From assembly GCA_002495525.1 (NCBI GenBank), contig DAFS01000051.1, forward strand, positions 13,360 to 23,750: a stretch of 10,391 nt of DNA, written 5' to 3'. Numbering within the stretch: the first letter of the stretch is position 1; the number at the start of each line of letters is the position of its first letter. This DNA is from Euryarchaeota archaeon UBA89 (lineage in GTDB: Archaea; Thermoplasmatota; Poseidoniia; Poseidoniales; Thalassarchaeaceae). The notes under the pieces were generated by a model. It was given only the letters and a program-made list of their open reading frames with translations. It searched no databases and was not told the DNA's origin. The position numbers were made by a program, and so were the translations under genes. Positions 6,605 to 10,391 of this stretch are shown in pieces.

Positions 6605-7339
6605 ATGGACTTTGATGAGGCTATGACTATACTAGAAAATCAAGCTAGAAGAAGTATTTTACAACATCTAGTTAAGGAACCACATTATCCATTACAGCTC
6701 TCTGAATTACTAGATATCAGTCAGCAAGCGGTGATGAAGCATATCAAGGTCTTAGAAAAGTCTGGTTTTATTGAGGCTGAAATTGTCCCCTCAGAAAAAG
6801 GAGGGCCTCCTAAGAAAATGTACAAAGTGAATCAATCGTTTTCTTTGAGATTGGACTTGGGGCCGGAGCTTTTCAAAGCTGAGTCTAGAACTATTCCCGC
6901 TGGTGGGCCTATGAGACTTTCTAACAAATTGCCTACAGAATTAAACCCTGTAATAGATCGTTTAGGTACTAGAAGAGACTTATCAATGTCTGAAGCAATG
7001 AATATATTATCCGATTTAGATTCAGCACTTGAGAAAATAGATCGACAGAGAGATGCCATTATCGCTTTACATCAACAGATAATGATGAAAACTTCGAAAG
7101 AGGTGATTAAAAATGCTGACTCATACGAAGAGAGAATAATGGCGAGAGAAATGATGACTCAACCAAGAAGACCTTTGGATTTAGATATATTCTCACAGAA
7201 TCTAAGAATACAAGAATCTCAAGCAGAGGATATCATGGAAAATATACGGGATAGATTGATGAAAGATTTCGTAATTAATAATGATAACTTTGTTTCTGCT
7301 GACAAGGATACTCCTCTTCCTTGGTGGCTAATAAAGTAA
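6605..7339 (+). CDS. ArsR-type winged-helix transcriptional regulator with C-terminal coiled coil
   Basis: This 244-residue protein is a DNA-binding regulator. Residues about 6-75 form a winged helix: TILENQARRSILQHLVKE, then LSELLDISQQAVMKHIKVLEK with the recognition helix at about 39-51, then a wing ending in GGPPKKMYKV at 66-75. A short basic/polar turn with Gly-Pro before a Tyr-ending strand, then SFSLRLDLGPELF, is characteristic of an archaeal family I recall as COG1777 (structural example Pyrococcus PH1932). Residues about 128-160 are predicted helical with heptad-like spacing (LDSALEKIDRQRDAIIALHQQI), suited to dimerisation. No metal-binding cysteines occur, so metal sensing as in classic ArsR is unlikely. 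A TTG at 6593 would add four residues, but ATG 6605 is preferred because the Asp-rich family N-terminus begins there. The start lies directly after a palindrome, suggesting autoregulation. It faces the surface-protein gene tail to tail. Confidence 0.85.
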   Translation: MDFDEAMTILENQARRSILQHLVKEPHYPLQLSELLDISQQAVMKHIKVLEKSGFIEAEIVPSEKGGPPKKMYKVNQSFSLRLDLGPELFKAESRTIPAGGPMRLSNKLPTELNPVIDRLGTRRDLSMSEAMNILSDLDSALEKIDRQRDAIIALHQQIMMKTSKEVIKNADSYEERIMAREMMTQPRRPLDLDIFSQNLRIQESQAEDIMENIRDRLMKDFVINNDNFVSADKDTPLPWWLIK

Positions 7340-7354
7340 CTAAATAGTTACTTT
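7333..7354. terminator. 10-bp inverted repeat between convergent genes, possible bidirectional terminator
   Basis: AAAGTAACTA at 7333-7342 and TAGTTACTTT at 7345-7354 are exact reverse complements separated by AA. A hairpin with 8-9 pairs and a 4-6 base loop can form. The left arm contains the TAA stop of the regulator gene (7337-7339), and the right arm ends 4 bases before the TGA of the opposing gene. A T4 run (7352-7355) follows in the plus direction and a T3 run follows in the minus direction. The A/T-rich stem is weak, and archaeal termination depends more on T tracts than on hairpins, so the role is likely but not proven. Confidence 0.5.
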
Positions 7355-7358
7355 TAAT

Positions 7359-10300
7359 TCAAAATTGAGTGTCTGAGTCATCATCAAGATTTGACATCAT
7401 ACTGCTTTTTTCTGCAAAGCGATCTAATGCTTCCATCCTTCTACCATACATAACAACACCAGCCACTGCAATTAATGCAAAGGTTGCCCCGAGTATTATA
7501 GCAGGTACTGAATATCTCGCAATAATTTCAACACCAACATCTAAAACTCCATTATTTGAACCCATTTCTCCAGCTGATTTGAAATTGTTTTTCTCATCCG
7601 TTTCGACTATAATATTATCTGGATCGACTACAACTACTACTTCATGAGTACCTGCCTCGACTAAGTAAAGTAAAGTGATTAATGGCGGGTCATCATCAGA
7701 AGTAGTCGGCATGATTGCTTCAATTAGTTGACGATATGCCACATTTTCTTCGCTACAGCCGTTTTTCTTGATTGAATTAACCGACTGCCCTACGCACAAA
7801 ATTACATTCACATCTGTTGCATGAGAATTTCCGTCATTGAAAATTGAAACGGTTACAGAGAGCATGTCTCCTATCTGTCCTTTTGTCTTTCCAACATCAA
7901 CGCTCAAAATCTGTAAATCTGGTGCTCTGAGTCTTAATTCTAGTACTTGTTCATTAGTATCACAATTAGGACGATAATTATCAGGGAAGCCATCCCCATT
8001 CATGTCGATTGTACAAGAATCTTCCCAAATTGCAGTCTCATCAAAGTCACCACCTGATAATGAATCACCGAAACTTGACTTTAATTTAATCCCGATTTCC
8101 CTATCTGCCAAAGCAGCAGTAGGATCTATTGTAACTATTGCAACCAACTGTAATGTAGTATATGATGGCATTTCTGGCAACGTAATTCGTCCTTTGGAAT
8201 CCTTGTAACAAATATCCGTTGGCAGAGGGTCTCCTTGCATCAATACCACACAGGGTCGTTCTATTGGATATTCGCTACCAAATCCTTCCAACAGTGCATA
8301 ATCAATTTTCCAATCGCTAATAGAATTCAAGCCAGGGATTGTATCCCAACCCGTATTTCCTATTGTATGATTATGTACAGTAGGCTGATCTGCAACATTA
8401 CCAAAGTTCGTGACATTCATAGTGAATCTAACGACTCTGCCTGGAGCAGTTGTTTTTATTCTACTTTCAACTGTTGGATCAACTGTTATTCTCATATCGT
8501 GGAACTCTACCACTTCAACCTGTAATGTAATTAAGTCTCTAAGTTTAGTTCCTTCAAATGATTCTTCACTGTATATTTCAATCACTATTGTATATTGACC
8601 TGCTAATGTCTCTTCTGGGACATTAATCATAATCGGAATTTGTTGAGATTCATCTCTATCTAATTCTTGGAAAAGAATCCTAGGTATTACTACGTCCCAA
8701 ACATCTGAGTTCCCGTCTTGGTCTGTAATGGAGCCTACGGCCATATCATAGCGGTCTGCGCCATTGCCTGTATTTTCTATAACGGTATCAAGTTGATACT
8801 CTTGTCCAGGATACAATGAAAGTATGGTCTCTGTACTAGCGTCTAAATCATATCTTTGTATTACATTAGTTACAAGGACTACTGAGTCTCTAACTTTAGG
8901 TGCACCATCTAATGATGCTTTTACTGTAACAGAATCTCCAATTCCTGCTGTTGCATTATACGGTGCACACATCTCTGCTGTAACAGTTCTAGGGGCATCT
9001 ACTGTCCAATAACGAGGAGTTTCTTGAGGTATACTATTCCCTCCAGGGGCCTCTGAAAAGTCAAGATTGACTGTCCAATGATCAAATCTCCAAGTTTGTT
9101 CTGAGACGCCTTCTGGTTTTTCTTCAGGACCTCCTGGTGTTGTGAAAACTAGATGGCCGGGAGTGAAATTCTTTGTTACCTCGATATCAAATTCCGAGCA
9201 TTCTCCTGGTAAAACATGCATTGTAGTTTCACCTAACTCGAAAACAATATTTCCAGTGCTCTTGATAGATACATTGACCCATAATTCAAGAATATCAAAT
9301 GTTCCTTTATCCACCGACAATACTGGTTCACCTGTTGACCATCCCTTCAGGTAAACTACGAATGTCCCTGGTTCTTGAGAAGTGGGAACATCGATTTGTA
9401 AATTCCTAGTCATCGATTGTCCAGGATCTAAAGACAAAGAAGTTGGGAACGTTACTCCCCATCCGAAAGGTAAAGCCCATTCTGTTTGACCTTCCAAAGT
9501 GGTCGGATCATAGAATGCAAACGTATCATACACATTTCCAGTATTTGTTATTGATATCGAAAACGTCGCCTGCTGTCCTTGTTCAACATCAGCTTGATAA
9601 TGACTAGTATCTAACTCGATTCCATGTACTACATCCATTAAAGTTAGAGTGATTGCTTCGTCTCTAATAGCTGGATCTTTGTAGGATACTGCTGTGACTT
9701 TGATAGTTGCAAGTTCGTCATGATGTGCTTGATAAATAGTAGGAGCTCTGACCCTCATATACAAATCAAGACTGTCTCCACCTTGTAGCGATACTGGTGT
9801 GGAATCAAAAATTGGTGTATGGTTACTAGCAAAGAATATGCTTGCACTCCAATTAGTAGGGACTCCTTCAACAGCTAATGAAAATATATCTGAAACTAAG
9901 TCTGCAGGTCCGGGAGTAGGATTAGAAATCGACATATTGTAAGTAGTCTGCTCGCTAGGCTCAATTGTATGGTAGAATGTTTCATCCTCAGCCAATGAAA
10001 CATCGACTAGACCTGTAAGAATGTGCACATAGCATAATGTGTAAACTCCACCATTATTCTCATCACTACATTTGTTTGTATCTGACCAGGCGACGTGAGC
10101 ACCGCTACCCATATCGTTAGCAAATGCAGGGGGCTGCCCTAATTCGGGAAGTGCTGGAGAATTTGGTCCTAATTTATCAGACTGCCATTCAGTTATTGGG
10201 AGCAGCTCCCATGGATCGAATATCGATGAGGCTATGGAATTCAAAGGGAATCCCGTTGGCCAGTCATTATTGGTATGATTCAAACGAGTGTACATCAAAG

Positions 10301-10391
10301 TCTCACCTTGAGAACCGTTGTAGTTATCTAGCCAAGTCAAATGGACGTTATCGAAAGAATCCGTTAAAATTGATGGCATGTGTGAATTGCC
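7359..10391 (-). CDS. large surface-anchored protein with NEW3/CARDB-like modules (5' end outside window)
   Basis: The frame stays open to the right edge without a start or signal peptide, so 1010 residues of a longer protein are visible; numbering here is from the Met at 10379. Two propeller-type repeats come first: MPSILTDSFDNVHLTWLDN near 1-19 and PPAFANDMGSGAHVAWSD at 83-100. At least four modules then carry the N-x-G-N-x-x-D turn typical of NEW3/CARDB beta-sandwiches (N279, N536, N658, N848), after an earlier related one at about 125-250. Residues 791-800 (DMNGDGFPD) resemble a calcium-binding DxNxDG loop. Cysteines fall in near pairs (104/116, 710/724, 789/806, 862/875), with a wider pair 393/471, suggesting disulfides outside the cell. 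Several N-x-S/T sequons fit archaeal N-glycosylation. A membrane helix at 956-978 is followed by a basic stop and a short acidic cytoplasmic tail. The likely role is surface attachment or substrate binding. The nature of any catalytic N-terminal domain cannot be seen. Confidence 0.85.
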   Translation of the reverse strand, partial: GNSHMPSILTDSFDNVHLTWLDNYNGSQGETLMYTRLNHTNNDWPTGFPLNSIASSIFDPWELLPITEWQSDKLGPNSPALPELGQPPAFANDMGSGAHVAWSDTNKCSDENNGGVYTLCYVHILTGLVDVSLAEDETFYHTIEPSEQTTYNMSISNPTPGPADLVSDIFSLAVEGVPTNWSASIFFASNHTPIFDSTPVSLQGGDSLDLYMRVRAPTIYQAHHDELATIKVTAVSYKDPAIRDEAITLTLMDVVHGIELDTSHYQADVEQGQQATFSISITNTGNVYDTFAFYDPTTLEGQTEWALPFGWGVTFPTSLSLDPGQSMTRNLQIDVPTSQEPGTFVVYLKGWSTGEPVLSVDKGTFDILELWVNVSIKSTGNIVFELGETTMHVLPGECSEFDIEVTKNFTPGHLVFTTPGGPEEKPEGVSEQTWRFDHWTVNLDFSEAPGGNSIPQETPRYWTVDAPRTVTAEMCAPYNATAGIGDSVTVKASLDGAPKVRDSVVLVTNVIQRYDLDASTETILSLYPGQEYQLDTVIENTGNGADRYDMAVGSITDQDGNSDVWDVVIPRILFQELDRDESQQIPIMINVPEETLAGQYTIVIEIYSEESFEGTKLRDLITLQVEVVEFHDMRITVDPTVESRIKTTAPGRVVRFTMNVTNFGNVADQPTVHNHTIGNTGWDTIPGLNSISDWKIDYALLEGFGSEYPIERPCVVLMQGDPLPTDICYKDSKGRITLPEMPSYTTLQLVAIVTIDPTAALADREIGIKLKSSFGDSLSGGDFDETAIWEDSCTIDMNGDGFPDNYRPNCDTNEQVLELRLRAPDLQILSVDVGKTKGQIGDMLSVTVSIFNDGNSHATDVNVILCVGQSVNSIKKNGCSEENVAYRQLIEAIMPTTSDDDPPLITLLYLVEAGTHEVVVVVDPDNIIVETDEKNNFKSAGEMGSNNGVLDVGVEIIARYSVPAIILGATFALIAVAGVVMYGRRMEALDRFAEKSSMMSNLDDDSDTQF

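Noticed and set aside
8235..8525. Plus-strand open frame of 96 residues within the surface-protein gene
   Set aside because: It is antisense to a clearly coding module, has no ribosome-binding site, and shows odd Cys/Ile/Ser-rich composition. Similar shadows at 7369, 8002, 8410, 8824 and 9142 were dropped for the same reason.

Overview
The window looks like an AT-rich chromosomal segment of a euryarchaeon, most likely an uncultured marine planktonic lineage related to Thermoplasmatota (Marine Group II/III type). The domain-level evidence is a complete topoisomerase VI operon, an archaeal ArsR-type winged-helix regulator with a Gly-Pro-Pro wing motif, and a very large C-terminally anchored surface protein built from NEW3/CARDB-like modules. 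The lineage is my inference from gene content and style. No marker gene such as rRNA is present, and no mobile element, CRISPR array, tRNA or rRNA was seen.

Layout, left to right. (1) 1-84 is an AT-rich leader with a perfect 12-bp palindrome that contains a TATA-like core. (2) 85-2079 (+) is an aconitase/isopropylmalate-isomerase superfamily enzyme with its swivel domain placed before the Fe-S catalytic domains. (3) 2048-2413 (-) is a small three-helix membrane protein that converges on the aconitase and overlaps its 3' end by 32 bp. (4) 2468-4534 and 4531-5640 (+) are top6B and top6A, overlapping by ATGA and each preceded by a good Shine-Dalgarno sequence. (5) 5679-6521 (+) is an unrecognised protein with two membrane segments and a strongly acidic cytoplasmic tail. 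(6) 6522-6604 is a short control region with a TATA-like element and a perfect 7-1-7 inverted repeat. (7) 6605-7339 (+) is a winged-helix transcription regulator, possibly autoregulated through that repeat. (8) A 10-bp inverted repeat at 7333-7354 lies between convergent genes. (9) 7359 to the right edge (-) is the C-terminal 1010 residues of a large surface protein whose N-terminus lies outside the window.

How the genes work together: only top6B and top6A form an evident functional unit, the A2B2 type IIB topoisomerase that passes duplex DNA through a transient double-strand break. The aconitase-like enzyme belongs to central or amino-acid metabolism, but its substrate cannot be assigned from sequence alone. 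The membrane protein, regulator and surface protein show no pathway link to their neighbours. The regulator's target may include its own promoter. There is no gene-free stretch longer than 300 bases. The longest gaps are 83-84 bases and are described under the promoter and operator entries.
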